Part shown: piece by piece, positions 36,311 to 48,018 of the stretch
Layout of the letters: the number at the start of each line of letters is the position of its first letter
Numbering within the stretch: position 1 is the stretch's first letter
Assembly (NCBI GenBank): GCA_964006375.1
Contig: OZ023264.1
Span: forward strand, 11,790,225-11,854,224
Direction of reading: 5' to 3'
Length of the DNA: 64,000 nt
Source of the DNA: Tillus elongatus
Taxonomy: Eukaryota > Arthropoda > Insecta > Coleoptera > Cleridae
The notes under the pieces: model-generated
What the model was told of the DNA's origin: nothing
The model's database searches: none
Seen by the model: only the letters and a program-made list of their open reading frames with translations
Made by a program: the position numbers and the translations under genes

Positions 36311-38201
36311 GGCGCATTGAAAACTAAACAGACCGATTTGCGTCCAGAGAATCTTTTTAAGAAACGCTGAAACACGTCAATTTTAATATTGAGGGGGACA
36401 GAAAACTCAACTTTTTCACATCAACCCCTTAAGGGTGGTGATAACGAACATGGGTCGAGTGTTACATCATTTGAAAGCCCTTTCTTTTCTGAATTCAACA
36501 CACTTATTTTGTTGGAAGTTTTATTGACTTGTTTAAAAATTATTAACAGTTGAAAATGCAAAAACGCATTTCACTCATTCCGATAAGAAATGTGCTGATG
36601 GTCAATGTTTTGTTGGTTTGTAAACAAAAAATTAAATATCAGAACATTTCTTATCTGAATGAGAGAAATGCAGTTTATTATTTCAGTTTATCGGTCGGTT
36701 TGATACTTGATAGTACTACCGAAAATTAATTTCACAATGGTGTATTCTGTAAAAGAAAGAGTTGAAATAATTACTCTTTTTTTTTCAAAAACGATGACTG
36801 TGCCAACCGTACCGCAAATTTGTTTAATGAACGACATCCGAACAGACATGTAAAGAGAAAATACATTTTGGAGTTAGTTGCAAAGTTTCTACAAAGTGGT
36901 TCAGTAGCCAAAAAAAAAACGGGATCCTGAACGTGAATTTCCGGTTAGAAATGAGACTACTGAGATTAAAGTTTTAGGACAAATTGTTACAGACCCAACT
37001 TTGAACACGAGAAAATTGGCCGCTGTTTCAAATATCAAAAGAAGAACTATTCAGCGAATATTGAAGCATCATAAATTTCACCCGTATAAAATTCATCTTG
37101 TACAACAACTGAATAAAGATGATTTTGATCGGCGGCTGGAGTTTTGTGAAGTTATGACTGCCCGAATAGCTGATAACGGGAACTTTCTGTTCAATATCTG
37201 TTTTTCAGACGAGTATACGTTTTTATTAAACTCTACAGTAAATCGTCATAATTGTCGTTATTGGGCAGATAATAATCCAAGAAATATTCACAAAGTCCAC
37301 ACTCAAACTCCACATAAATTAAATGTCTGGACTGACATTTTTGGAGACCGTTTAATCGGACCAATTTTTCTTGATGGCAATTTGAGTAGCGAAACATATT
37401 TGGAGTTACTAGAAGATATCGTTTACCCTCTACTAATTGACGTTGTTGAAAATGATTATCGCTATCAAGAAAATCAATTAGTGTTTTAACAAGATGGAGC
37501 TCCTCCGCATTTTTCACAACGTGTTAGGGAGGTTTTGAACAGAGACTTTTCAGGACAATGGATTGAGCGTAGAGGTGCTATTGAGTGGCCCCCTAGATTA
37601 CCGGACTTAACTCCGTTAGTCTTCTTTCTATGGGGCCATTTAAAGAGTAGAATTTACGCAACAGAACCGGAGTCTCTGGAAGAATTACGACGACGCATTG
37701 TTGAAGAATGCCGTCTAATAACTCCACAAATGCTTCAGAATGTCAGAGCTCGCTTTGAACAAAATTTGTACTTTTGTATGGAAGCTGGTGGTCAACAATT
37801 TGAACACTTACTTAACTGAATAAACATTTTTGAACGTTTGGTTTTATTTTTGAGTTTTTTTTAACTAAAAATTGACTAATTAGTGCATTTCTTATCACAA
37901 TGAATGAAATACGTTCTTGCAACTCCAACTGTTAATAATTTTTAAACGAGTTGATAAAACTTCCAAAAATATTAGTGTGCCGAATTCAGAAAAGAAAGAG
38001 CTTTCATATGACGTAACACTTGACCCATGTTTCCTATTTAAAATATAAGGGTTGTTATCACCACCCTTAAGAGGTTGATGTGACAAAGTTGAGTTTTATG
38101 TCAAAACATGTCCCCCTCAATATTCAAATTGACGTATTTCAGCGTTTCGTAAAAAAAATATTATCTGGACGCAAATCGGTCTGTTTCGTTTTCAATGCGC
38201 C

Positions 38202-38205
<4 letters not shown>
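36307..38205 (+). mobile_element. Mariner-like element with long inverted ends
   Basis: The element runs from GGGTGGCGCATTGAAAACTA to CGTTTTCAATGCGCCACCC with TA on both sides, the standard mariner/Tc1 target. Terminal inverted repeats are long, about 290-320 bp (36307-36594 and 37885-38205), with shared words such as GTTATCACCACCCTTAA and CAGAAAAGAAAG. A third inverted copy of the inner end (ACATTTCTTATCTGAATGAG, 36643) lies just inside the left repeat. Total 1899 bp with one transposase gene. It inserted in, or seeded, a TA microsatellite. Confidence 0.85.
36737..37819 (+). pseudogene. Mariner-like transposase, few lesions
   Basis: Cut-and-paste transposase of the mariner/Tc1 group. ATG at 36737 (MVYSVKERVEIITLF) opens a DUF4817-type helix-turn-helix region. 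A shift at the T-run near 36780 moves the frame (NRTANLFNERHPNRHVKRKY) and another at the A-run near 36917 returns it. From 36950 the frame is clean: RKLAAVSNIKRRTIQRILKH, DDFDRRLEFCEVM, FSDEYTFLLNS (first catalytic Asp), HNCRYWADNNPR, KLNVWTDIFGDRLIGPIFLD. One TAA at 37486-37488 stands where relatives have Gln, followed by QDGAPPHFSQRV (second Asp) and PPRLPDLTPLVFFLWGHLK (third Asp). I count 36 residues between the second and third Asp. Ends at 37819, about 65 bp before the right inverted repeat. So: complete catalytic triad, two homopolymer frameshifts, one stop. Confidence 0.88.

Positions 38206-38266
<61 letters not shown>
38206..38266. repeat. (TA)n tract, right of mariner element
   Basis: About 61 bases of TA directly after the right inverted repeat. 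Confidence 0.98.
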
Positions 38267-38272
<6 letters not shown>

Positions 38273-38289
38273 GTTTTCGTGACGGTAAT

Positions 38290-38593
38290 AGTGTTATTTA
38301 CTTAAAAAATTGTGGGAAAGCCGTCAGTTGCAAAATAAAACTTTTCCGAGCTTTCGGAAAAGTTTATTCCATTCTCAAGGATCTAACGTGAGTTTTACTA
38401 CAACTAATTATGAAAAAAAACATAAAAAACCGTTTTTTATATTTTAAAAACCGTTTTTTTCATGTTTGTTTTTTTATAATTAGTTATAGTAAAACTCACG
38501 TTAGATCCTTGAAAATGAATAAACTTTTCCGAAAGCTCTGCTTTTAATAAAGAGTTTTATTTTGCAACTGACGGCTTTCCCACAATTTTTTAA

Positions 38594-38596
<3 letters not shown>
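38290..38596. repeat. Palindrome between TA tracts
   Basis: ATTGTGGGAAAGCCGTCAGT and GATCTAACGTGAGTTTTACT on the left are matched in reverse by AGTAAAACTCACGTTAGATC and ACTGACGGCTTTCCCACAAT on the right, centre near 38435. Arms about 140 bp. The segment CTTTTCCGAGCTTTCGGAAAAG is itself a strong hairpin in the left arm and is altered in the right arm. Confidence 0.8.

Positions 38597-38673
<77 letters not shown>
38597..38673. repeat. (TA)n tract
   Basis: About 77 bases of TA. Confidence 0.98.
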
Positions 38674-38677
<4 letters not shown>

Positions 38678-38800
38678 ATATAAAAATTTATATTGACCCC
38701 GGATATGGGTTCCAGGGATCCTAGTTCGCGCTCATTTGAAAAAAATTGTGCAGTCTCACCATAGATAACTCTCTATTAGTGAATTTTAAAAAATAAGAAT
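38674..38800 (+). repeat. R right flank of TA tract
   Basis: TATTGACCCCGGATATGGGT and GTTCGCGCTCATTTGAAAAA match other R right flanks. Confidence 0.75.
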
Positions 38801-39770
38801 TCACTTCAGCAGGTCTTCGTGACCGTAAAATAAATTATAAATGTTTAAACAATGATTTAAATAAATTATTCTATGAATAACAATTATAATTATAAATCAA
38901 CAAATTGAAAAGTATGACTTACATAGCACATATCTCCAGTAATCGAATAAATCTCCCTTGGATTGAACACATTATTCATCCTAACAGTAGTTTATTATTA
39001 ACTCTTTACACTCAAACACCACAAAACCAAATAAACAGTAACCCTGATAGTTAATTAGTGTTAAATAAATATTTTACACAAATACAGTGGCTTATTTACC
39101 GACGACACATGCCTATAGCATGCGGGTGCCACAGCTGACTGTTGACACTTTTGACTTTCCAACGCGATTCGCGGATTCAAACACCGTCACATTTGCACAG
39201 GTAAGATTCACGGCATTCCGCTTGGTCAATTCTACCGGGTCTGACTCATTCTGCAGTAATAATATTCTCTGAACGACTATCAATTAGCTACTTAATGGAG
39301 ATATTAATGCTGGCGCATTAGTAAAAGTGAAGGTAGTGGAACCATGAAGTCATCAGTTGAGAGTCGTTTTCTCAGTGGTCGGAACTAGACTGACTGATGT
39401 TTGAAGTCTTACAGCTGCACCTCAAGACCTTTATGAACTCGACCTTATTGAATTAACCACTTAACTCCGTACGAAATGCACCAGTCAAGAGTTTAATGGA
39501 TTTAGAGAGGGCCAAATCTGCTGGTAGTTGTTATGGGTTATGGGTTTTATCTTATCTTTATCTCTGTATTATTGTTTGTATTTGTAAGTGGTGTGTGTGG
39601 TTTGGAATAGCTGGAAGTATGGATCCGGTATTAATTAAACGAATAACATACACTCACTACCATTGAAAACCTTTATTATGTGTATATAATAGACCATAAA
39701 TCACATTATACTTTTTCTTGGCAAATTAAATTATCTCTACATTATGCCATACACTAGTGAATATTGTAAC
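38801..39770. other. Apparently unique stretch
   Basis: No family recognised. The segment 39088-39198 is less AT-rich, preceded by TTTTACACAAATACAG and followed by GTAAGATT, which resemble splice acceptor and donor signals; it reads open as PTTHAYSMRVPQLTVDTFDF on the plus strand. It could be a host exon, but one short open piece is weak evidence and no partner exon was found. Confidence 0.35.
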
Positions 39771-39870
39771 CTGTGATGAGCACTGATACGTACACTTGAA
39801 GAACCCAAATTACCATAACACATATTTTTAAAGACCTGACGATCGTTTAACTAACAAGGTTATGAGAGGA
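39771..39870 (-). repeat. P-family copy with decayed ribozyme motif
   Basis: On the minus strand the tail text (TTACAATATT, CATCACAGGTTAC, TAATTTGGGTTCTTCAAGTG) precedes, at its 5' side, CGATCGTCAGGTC and a core changed to CTCATAA with TAAA in place of GAAA. Stem I CCT / AGG and the GTC triplet remain. Inactive by sequence. Confidence 0.55.
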
Positions 39871-40044
39871 TGAAAATATTCCATATAAAGGTGTGCATGT
39901 ATTTGTCTTTAGACATAATTTTGCTGTCCTCTTTCAGAATAATTAACTGTCAAAATTAATTATAATAATAATTTTCCTTTTTGGTCTTATTTTTATTACC
40001 GACATAGATATTTAAAAAAATATTTTGAAAAAATAACTCAAAAA

Positions 40045-40340
40045 CTTCTGGACGCAGCAAGTGCGTTATGGTAGTGAATTTTCATAAAAATGTTTTTAAT
40101 AGCAAACATGTTTTTTAAGAAAGCAGGCATCAATCTATATAGTAGAAACAATGTGTCATGTTTCATCAAAATAACTTTGTCGTTTGAAAATGTACACAAA
40201 TTTCCGAAAGTAAACTTAAATTGTTCCCGAAAAAACTGGTTTCCTAGTCAACCTTATAGGTTAATAGCAAATTGAGCTATTCAAATTTGAAGCATTTAAT
40301 GAAAATTCGCTACCATAACGCACTTGCTGCGTCCCGAAGT
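40045..40340 (+). mobile_element. M element
   Basis: CTTCTGGACGCAGCAAGTGC to TAACGCACTTGCTGCGTCCC, about 296 bp; both ends well preserved. A good reference copy for the family. Confidence 0.75.
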
Positions 40341-41174
40341 TCTTTTCTTACAAAAATGTATTATATTTCGATGGAAAATGCAAAAATGCAATAACATAGG
40401 GCGTGTTCGATTAAAAAATTCTTTACCATAACGCACTTGCTGCGTCTCGAATTTCTTTTCTTACAAAGATGTATTATATTTCGATGGAAAATGCAATAAC
40501 ATAGGGCGTGTTTGATTAAAAAAAAAAGAAAATTTGAATCACCAACGACTTGTAATTGTGGAAATATTTTTTAAGATGTAGCTCCAGACACCTTATAATT
40601 AATGTATACCATTTTTTTTTCGTAACTTGCATAATAACGGATATATTGAGCTTTAATGATTTTTTACGAAAATTTGACAAAAATGATGTACTATTAAACG
40701 ACAAACTCTATAGCCAACACTACTGCCAAAGCATCAGAGAAATGGTCCATTTTAAATGAATTTTCTGGGAACATTTTAGTAAAATGAAGGACAATGACGA
40801 TTGGAACTAAGAGTTTAGGCTTTGTAAAGCATTCTTCTTAAGACATTTTCTTCCCATATCTTATATTAATTTCAGGTTCATTGCCCAAATATTACTAATG
40901 TTGACGTTTTGAGGAAAACCCAAATTTATTTTTCTTTAAATGCCTGTACCTTTTTAGTCCTTTAACCTATAGCGCTAAATTTGAGTACGTAGCTTACCTA
41001 TGAGAATATGAACCTGCGTACCAAATTTTTTTCGAATGAAAACTCAAAATTTTTCTGGAAAACCTTGTCCGATTTTCCTCACTAAAGAACTTATCCAAGC
41101 CATTTACAAAAGGAACGTATGTGCCAAATTTTATCAAAATCGGCCTATTATTTTTTGAGTTATCGGTGTGATAC

Positions 41175-41186
<12 letters not shown>
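40341..41186 (+). repeat. R repeat, long copy
   Basis: Follows M. It holds an extra M right end at 40420-40450 (CATAACGCACTTGCTGCGTC) as part of a short tandem duplication of about 105 bp, then CCAAAGCATCAGAGAAATGG, TTCCTCACTAAAGAACTTAT and TTTTTTGAGTTATCGGTGTG before the TA tract. Confidence 0.7.

Positions 41187-41257
<71 letters not shown>
41187..41257. repeat. (TA)n tract after (CATA)n
   Basis: Starts as ACATACATACATACATA and passes into pure TA, about 70 bases. Confidence 0.98.
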
Positions 41258-41260
<3 letters not shown>

Positions 41261-41400
41261 TGAAACTGACCATGGATATGGATTCTAGGGGGCCTAGTTC
41301 GTGCTCATTTGCAAAAGATTTTTCAAAATTCAAAAGTCGGGATCTTCCCATTAGTGAATTTTTTCTACGAAAATTCACTAAAACAAGAATTTTCTATTTG
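41258..41400 (+). repeat. R right flank of TA tract
   Basis: AAATTGAAACTGACCATGGA, GGATTCTAGGGGGCCTAG, then AGTGAATTTTTTCTACGAAA. Confidence 0.75.
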
Positions 41401-41539
41401 GCAATTGGAGCAAAAAATGTTATGAGAAGGCAAAACGTACTTTTCTTGTAGATAAATCGAACCTTTGCTTAGCATTTAACAATACAGTGTTAAATAAATA
41501 AACAAATGAACAAATAAATTAATAAGTAAATAAATATTA

Positions 41540-41800
41540 AAACACTGGACACATTGGACGTAGCACTATAAGTCCGTTATGGTAGTGAATTTCCATAAAA
41601 GTGTTTTTAATGGCAAATATGTCTTTTTAAAACTAAAAGACATGGAATTTGGTATAACCCACATATAGTAGAAACATTGTACTTTATCTCATTAAAACAA
41701 CCTAATTATTTGAAAAAGTAAAATAATTTCAGAAAATAAACTTAAAATATTCCAGAAAAAACTGGTCCAATTTTCCTGGAGAACGAAGCCACAAGCTTCG
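41540..41800 (+). repeat. M element, left part, diverged
   Basis: GTCCGTTATGGTAGTGAATTT at 41572 and TATAGTAGAAACATTGTAC match M. The right end is missing. Confidence 0.55.
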
Positions 41801-41839
41801 AGCTATAAACACACAAAAACACGGCGCAAATTTTTCCGA

Positions 41840-42260
<421 letters not shown>

Positions 42261-43234
42261 TCGTCTCTAAGATCTCAGAGGATTAAGAGGATTACAGGTA
42301 TTTGTTGAGACAGATAATGAGGCAACGAAATTTTCTATTAAATTTATAGTTTTAAAAAGGCATATTTGCCATTAAAAACATTTTTATTAAATATATGGAG
42401 ATGTGTTCTAGTGGGCTAGTTCGCGCTCATTTGAAGACATGTTTTTCAAATGCAAAGTTGCGATTTCCTTATATTATTGATTGTTTTTAAGAAAATTCAC
42501 TAAATCCCAAAGCTAACTTTCATATACTTCATTAAATTTGTAGTTACTTTTTTAGGAACTGAAAAACTGAAGTTTAATATTCAGTATGAACTTATGAACG
42601 CATCCATATACATCTGTTCGACCATAGAGTAATATGTGTTTTACATTGACATATTAATATATTAACCGTCAGCTCAAGCTTGGCACGGAAATCCTACTGT
42701 CTAATTAGAACAAACCATTGTTTAATCTATTTGTAACACATATTATACATATATTTTATCTTTCTGCTTTTGCACTTTAACTATGCCAAATCTCAAACTG
42801 CTCCGTCCGCACAATGTGCTTAAGAAGGGATACAAAGTTTTTACTTTATGTATTATAACCCTATAATTGAAAATACTGCCAATTCTAACATCCAATCAAA
42901 CAAATAAGGAAGTGGTTATGTACATCAGATTCAGGTTCTTAATCAATGCATGTAGGTATTGTATTACTAAAGTGAAGCGAATATATTTCAAGATAAAATA
43001 TACTAAAACTAATATAAGTATAGTAGCTAGGGTACACAGGTACTTGTGGGTTTCTTTACTCGTAGCTTTTATCCTTTATGGAGCATTTGAAATAAAGGAA
43101 ACTACATAATATATAGCAGTTTAAATTACATATATAATCAGATGTACAGTGTAGATTATTGTAAATTCAAAACTTGGTTATCTGTATTTCATTTTCAAAA
43201 AGTATGGATACAGTGATAGTAAGTAAGTGTTGAA
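42261..43234. other. Unassigned, with one R fragment
   Basis: Only 42390-42480 is recognised (GTGTTCTAGTGGGCTAGTTCG: R right flank). The 80-codon frame at 42867-43109 is not similar to anything I know. Confidence 0.4.
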
Positions 43235-43700
43235 AAGAGTTTAGATGCAGCAAGTGCGTTATGGTAGAGAATTTTTGTAAAAATATTTCAGATAGTGATA
43301 TAACTCAGTTTCCCATTAAACTAGAATCTTCAGTTTTGATACATAGTAAAACCCATATAAAGGCAGCGTGGGTACTAGATTTGAAAAATAACTACAAATT
43401 TCTCTTAAAGAACCTTTTTGGTTATTTTGTTTGCAGAAACTGGTTCGATTGGGTTGCGTAAAATAGATCATCCAAGCGATTAATAGGGAAAATACCTGCA
43501 ACGTTTATAATTTGGCAGGTACATTCCTTTTGGAAATAAATATAAAATTTTCGGTAAATTTGCAGTTTAGGACAGGGGGGAATTTTAGAAAAAATTCTCA
43601 GAAACATGCTTAGAATCGTTTCTGAATGCACATACAACAAGAAAAAGTTCTTGCAAATGGGCGCTAAGACAGGACCAGAAGTAAATATGTGTGCTGGGCG
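43235..43700 (+). repeat. M-like end plus arm-repeat text
   Basis: ATGCAGCAAGTGCGTTATGG at 43246, then CCCATATAAAGGCAGCGTGG and TTGGTTATTTTGTTTGCAG, text shared with 44127-44656 and 34.7 kb. Right end missing. Confidence 0.6.
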
Positions 43701-44126
43701 GAGAAGAAGATAAAAAGGAAATGTAAGCAGAAAGTTCGAAAAACTAGCTTAGTTTGACCTCTATAAGATACCTTTTACCCATTTTGCAGCTTCTTTAAAA
43801 TACTGTTTACTTCGCCCAGAACCCTTATTAACCGCAGGTTCCACAATTTTCTTTGGGGTTGTTCCGAAGAAATTTTTCTTGCTTATATTGTTCTTGTTTA
43901 TTTATTGAGGGTGGTTGTAGGCATGTAGAAGGGGGAGGAGAACCCTCGCGACGAAGCCGAGAACCAAGATTTTTTATTTACGTTTGAATTGTTACCTCAT
44001 TTCATTTGTTTAAAATATTTTTCCAAAAATGAATTTGAGGTTGTCTTGTTTGTCAGTCTCAGATAGAGAGCTACAATATTTTATCATTTAAAAAAGTATG
44101 GATACAGCAACAGTAAATAAGCGATG
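43701..44126. other. Unassigned spacer
   Basis: No gene. A GC-richer patch at 43935-43965 (GAACCCTCGCGACGAAGCCG) is not recognised. Confidence 0.4.
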
Positions 44127-44656
44127 AAGAAGGTCTGGGTGCAGCAAGTATGTTGTGGAAGAGAATTTTCGAATAAAGATTTCAAATCCGATAACTCAAT
44201 TTCCTATTAAGATCTTCAATCTTGAGCCATAGTAAACCTATGTAAAATACCTTTTTGGTTGTTTTGTTTGCAGAAATTAGTTCGACTGGGTTGACTAAAA
44301 CAAAACCATCCAAGCAATTAATAAGGAAAAATACCTGCCATATTGATGATTTGGCAGTTACATTCCGTTTGTAAATAAATAATTTTCTTCTGGAAAACTT
44401 TTGTAACTTTAATGGAATTTGTAACACAATTTTTGAAAGCGACTTGCAGTATTTACATATATGTACCAAATTGTAATTTTTAGGCTCCATAGAAAATAGA
44501 AATTTCAAGTAATCGCTTGGGAATCACTGGGACCTCTAAAACCAATTTCCAAGATCCATTTAAATATAAAGAATTAGTTTTAATAATATATCTTGATAAT
44601 AGTGTACAGGACTTATGAAAATTCACTACAATATCACACTTGCTGCGTCCCGAACT
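44127..44656 (+). mobile_element. 530-bp M-like element with both ends
   Basis: GGTGCAGCAAGTATGTTGTG to CACTTGCTGCGTCCCGAAC. The body (TTAATGGAATTTGTAACACA, TTTAGGCTCCATAGAAAAT) equals the arm of the 33-35 kb element, so this is the compact form of that element. Confidence 0.65.
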
Positions 44657-45155
44657 TCTGTTACGTTTAGTTTCATTAAGTTTATTGCTTAATCAAGATT
44701 AATAAGAAAATCGTTACTCTATTGACAGGGCTGTTGGACTGCGGGAATAGTAAATTTAGATAAATGACACGTAAAGAAACATGTGTGTTGAATTTGGTAG
44801 TTTATCTAGTCATACTACCCTCTTCAATCTAACATATGTAGCGATGTAACCAAAGCTCAATTTTAGTTAAAAGACACCGACGTATCCATCAACATGGGAA
44901 CTTATATGGAAAGTAATTAGATGAGCTTTGGACAGCACAACACATTATAAGCAATGTTTTGAACATTAATTCATTTAGTGCCTTGTATAGCTTAGACAAA
45001 ATAAGCTGCATTGTTCTTTAGTGCTTTCACTTGAATAGTTAGGAATGTTTGTCGATAGAAATTAAATTGAAAGAAATATGTTTAAACTTTGAAACCCAAT
45101 CCCTTTATTAATAATATTTCCTTCTTGACCAATAAAGTACACTAAGTAAAGATTG
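44657..45155. other. Unassigned spacer
   Basis: No gene or repeat recognised. Confidence 0.45.
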
Positions 45156-45210
45156 AAACCTGTGATGAGTACTGATAAGTACACTTGGAGAACCCACATC
45201 ACAACACATT
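45156..45210 (-). repeat. P-family tail fragment
   Basis: GATTGAAACCTGTGATGAGT and GAACCCACATCACAACACAT are the reversed P tail; the ribozyme part is missing. Confidence 0.6.
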
Positions 45211-45217
45211 TAAAAAC

Positions 45218-45522
45218 AGTCTGGACGCAGTAAGTACGTTATGGTAGTGAAATTTTCATAAAAATATTTTTAATATCAAATATGTGTGTTTTTTTAAGAA
45301 AACAGGCATCAAATTTGGTTACAAGTATAACCTATATAGTAGAAACAATATGCCATCAAAATAACTGTTGTTTGAAAATGTCCAAAATGTCCGAAATAAA
45401 CTTAAAGTGTTCGCGAAAAAACTGGTTTCTTGGTCAACCTTATAGGTTAATAGCAAATTAAGCTATTCAAATTTGAAGCATTTAATAGAAATTCGCTACC
45501 ATAACGCACTTGCTGCGTCCCG
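45218..45522 (+). mobile_element. M element
   Basis: CAGTCTGGACGCAGTAAGTA to TAACGCACTTGCTGCGTCCC. Confidence 0.75.
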
Positions 45523-46170
45523 AATTTATTTTCTTACAAACATGCAATAGCTTACAACAACTTACAAATGCAATAGCCTAAGGCAGGTTAGATTAAAAAA
45601 AGAAGGTAATTTGTATCACCAAGGACTTATGGGCTATCCTGTGATTGTAGAAATATTTTTTAAGATGTATCTCAAGACACCCTATAAATAATGTATTCAT
45701 TTTTTTCGTATCTTGTATAATAACGGATATATTGAGCTTTAGTGATTTTTTAGGAAAATTAGACAAAAATTATATACCATTAAACGATAAACTCTATACC
45801 TAAGACTACTGCCAAAGAATCAGAGAAAGGGTCTATTTGAAATGAATTTTCTGGAAATTATTTTAGTAAAATGAAGGACAATGGCGGTTGAAGCTAAGAC
45901 TTCAGGTTTTGTAAAATATTATTCTGGAGGCATTTTATTTCAATAGCTCGTATTAGTTACAGGTTCTTTGCCTAAATGTTGCCAATTTTGACGTTTTAAA
46001 TCGCGACTTTGACGTTTTGAAAATCACAATTTATTTCCTTTAAATGCCCATAACTTTTTGTCTTTTAACCTACAGAGCTAAATTTTGGTAGGTAATTTAC
46101 CTATTATGACATAAACCCGCGTACCTAAGTTGGTTACCCTTACTTTGTTATTTACGGAGATATAGAACCT
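45523..46170 (+). repeat. R repeat without TA tract
   Basis: Contains ACTTATGGGCTATCCTGTGA, CAAAGAATCAGAGAAAGGGT and CTTTGTTATTTACGGAGATA; it stops before the segment that carries TA tracts. Confidence 0.7.
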
Positions 46171-46855
46171 CAAATTTACTTTAGGTCTCTTAACTGTGTT
46201 GTGGAGTTGAGATCACAGCATTCGTCCGATGGTTAATGCATAAAGAGGTTCCTCTAAGCATGTTTCTAAATTTTTTTTCAAAAAACGAACAATACGCTAA
46301 TCTGCTAATTTACCTATACATATTAATATTTAAAAAAAAATGAGAACAACGCTCGTGCCTCAAATACAGTTCTCTTCGTCATTTTAACTTTAAATGAAAT
46401 TTCTTTCTCCCGTTTCGCATCCGTTCAACATATTGGGCATAGAAAATATAAGAATTAACTTAAAATTGTCATTTATAATTATTGAAGGAAAATAAAACTT
46501 CTTCTAGGTAGGTTTTAGAATAATTTCTAGATTCTAAAACCTACTGTGACTCTATAATGAAACAACGTTAAATAAGATGAAAACCATTTCAGGTTAAGGG
46601 ATCGAAAAATGTTTAAACAAGAGTCTTATTAGGCGTAATACAATAGTGCATAATAGTCCACGCGATGGCAACAGTACATGTCATATTCAACTGACAAATT
46701 ATTTTGATAAATGTCAGATCTACTTTAAAAGTGACATGTAAATAAGTATTTTGTTTTATGACATTTGTAATAAAAATGTAGGCATGCTCTTCTTCTTACA
46801 TTCATATTTATTTTTGGCCATCACAACCTTACTCATAGAGTTGGATACAATTTTA
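46171..46855. other. Unassigned AT-rich stretch
   Basis: A short inverted pair, GTAGGTTTTAGAAT / ATTCTAAAACCTAC, lies at 46508-46545. No gene. Confidence 0.45.
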
Positions 46856-47195
46856 GTGACTTTTGAATTTTGAAAAGATTTCTTCAAATGTGCGTAAACT
46901 AGGCCCCATAGAACTCATATCCGGGTTCGTTTCAGTTTTTATCTGTTTTCATATATACCGGGTGACGTATTTCTAGGGTAAAGCTCCATATATCCATTAT
47001 TATACAAGATATGAGAAAATTTTTTATATGTTAATTATACGATGTCTGGAGCTGCATCTTATAAAATTATTTTTACAATCACAGGTGGCCCATAATTAGC
47101 TGGTGATGCATTTTTTCCTAATCGAACACGCCTTATATTATTGCAATTTTTGCATTTTCCATCAAAAGGTAATGCATGTTTGTAAGAAAATAAAT
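46856..47195 (-). repeat. R repeat, first part
   Basis: Reverse of the M-adjacent R segment: GAACTCATATCCGGGTTCG, ATATACCGGGTGACGTATTT, GGTGGCCCATAATTAGCTGG. Confidence 0.7.
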
Positions 47196-47501
47196 TCGGG
47201 ACTCAGCAAGTGCTTTATGGTAGCGACTTTTCATAAAATGTTTCTTTCGGCAGCTTAATTTACTATTAACCTAAGGTTTGTTGGCCAGGAAACCAATTTT
47301 TTTGGGCACATTTTAAGTTTATTTGTGAAAGATTTTTGTACATTGTCAAACGATAAAGTTATTTTGATGAAATATGGTACATTGTTTCTCCTATATAGGT
47401 AACCAAATTTGATGCAAGCTTTCTTAAAAAAAAACATATTTGCTATTAAAGACATTTTTATGAAAAGTCACTACCATAACGCATTTGCTGCGTCCAGACT
47501 T
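47196..47501 (-). mobile_element. M element
   Basis: From GGGACTCAGCAAGTGC to ACGCATTTGCTGCGTCCAGA, about 306 bp, in reverse orientation and joined to the R segment in the usual order. Confidence 0.75.
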
Positions 47502-47783
47502 TTACAAATTAAAGAAATATTCATTATTTTGACGGCCCTTCAAAATTTTGTCGTATATTATTTTAGGATAAAATAGTTATAACAAAAACAGTTAAAAAAT
47601 ATATCACTCTTATAGGTATTGCAGCATGCAACAAAAAGTTGCAAAGTAAACTATAAAGAAATTCTAATAAAATATGTTTTATAGTAACTCTATTAAGGCT
47701 CTATAACTGGCACCATGGTAAATGATTTTTAGTTTTATTATTACTCCTTATAAAACTGTGTAAGACTCGATGCATTTTCGCAA

Positions 47784-47844
47784 CAATTAGAACCGTAGAT
47801 CGGTTTCGCTCTCATTAGAGCTCTTCAGTACGGCATACTAATTG
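47784..47844 (-). ncRNA. Hammerhead motif (H family), left arm
   Basis: Minus strand: CAATTAG, then GCCGTA, core CTGAAGA, stem II GCTCT / AGAGC with loop AATG, GAAA, stem III text CCGA in place of CCGG, triplet ATC, then TACGGT and CTAATTG closing stem I. The G to A change weakens stem III. Confidence 0.55.
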
Positions 47845-47957
47845 CAGCAAAAATTCATCGAAAATAATACGGCTATCGTGGCGGTACGTCCACCACTTAC
47901 TGAGTATTTTAAGACTGGCTATACGATAGCCGTATTATTTTCGATGAATTTTTGCTG

Positions 47958-48018
47958 CAATTAGTATGCCGTACTGAAGAGCTCTAATGAGAGCGAAACC
48001 GGTCTACGGTTCTAATTG
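47958..48018 (+). ncRNA. Hammerhead self-cleaving ribozyme candidate (H family)
   Basis: All parts are in the standard order: outer stem I CAATTAG (47958-47964) with CTAATTG (48012-48018); inner stem I GCCGTA (47968-47973) with TACGGT (48005-48010), separated by a small asymmetric internal loop; core CTGAAGA (47974-47980); stem II GCTCT / AGAGC with loop AATG; GAAA (47995-47998); very short stem III closing on CG; triplet GTC with predicted cleavage after 48004. This is a type I layout with minimal stem III, as in Penelope-like elements and retrozymes. No departure from the conserved core was found. Confidence 0.72.

Noticed and set aside
37233..37517. 94-codon minus frame inside the mariner-like element
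   Set aside because: Antisense shadow of the transposase, which carries the catalytic motifs on the plus strand.
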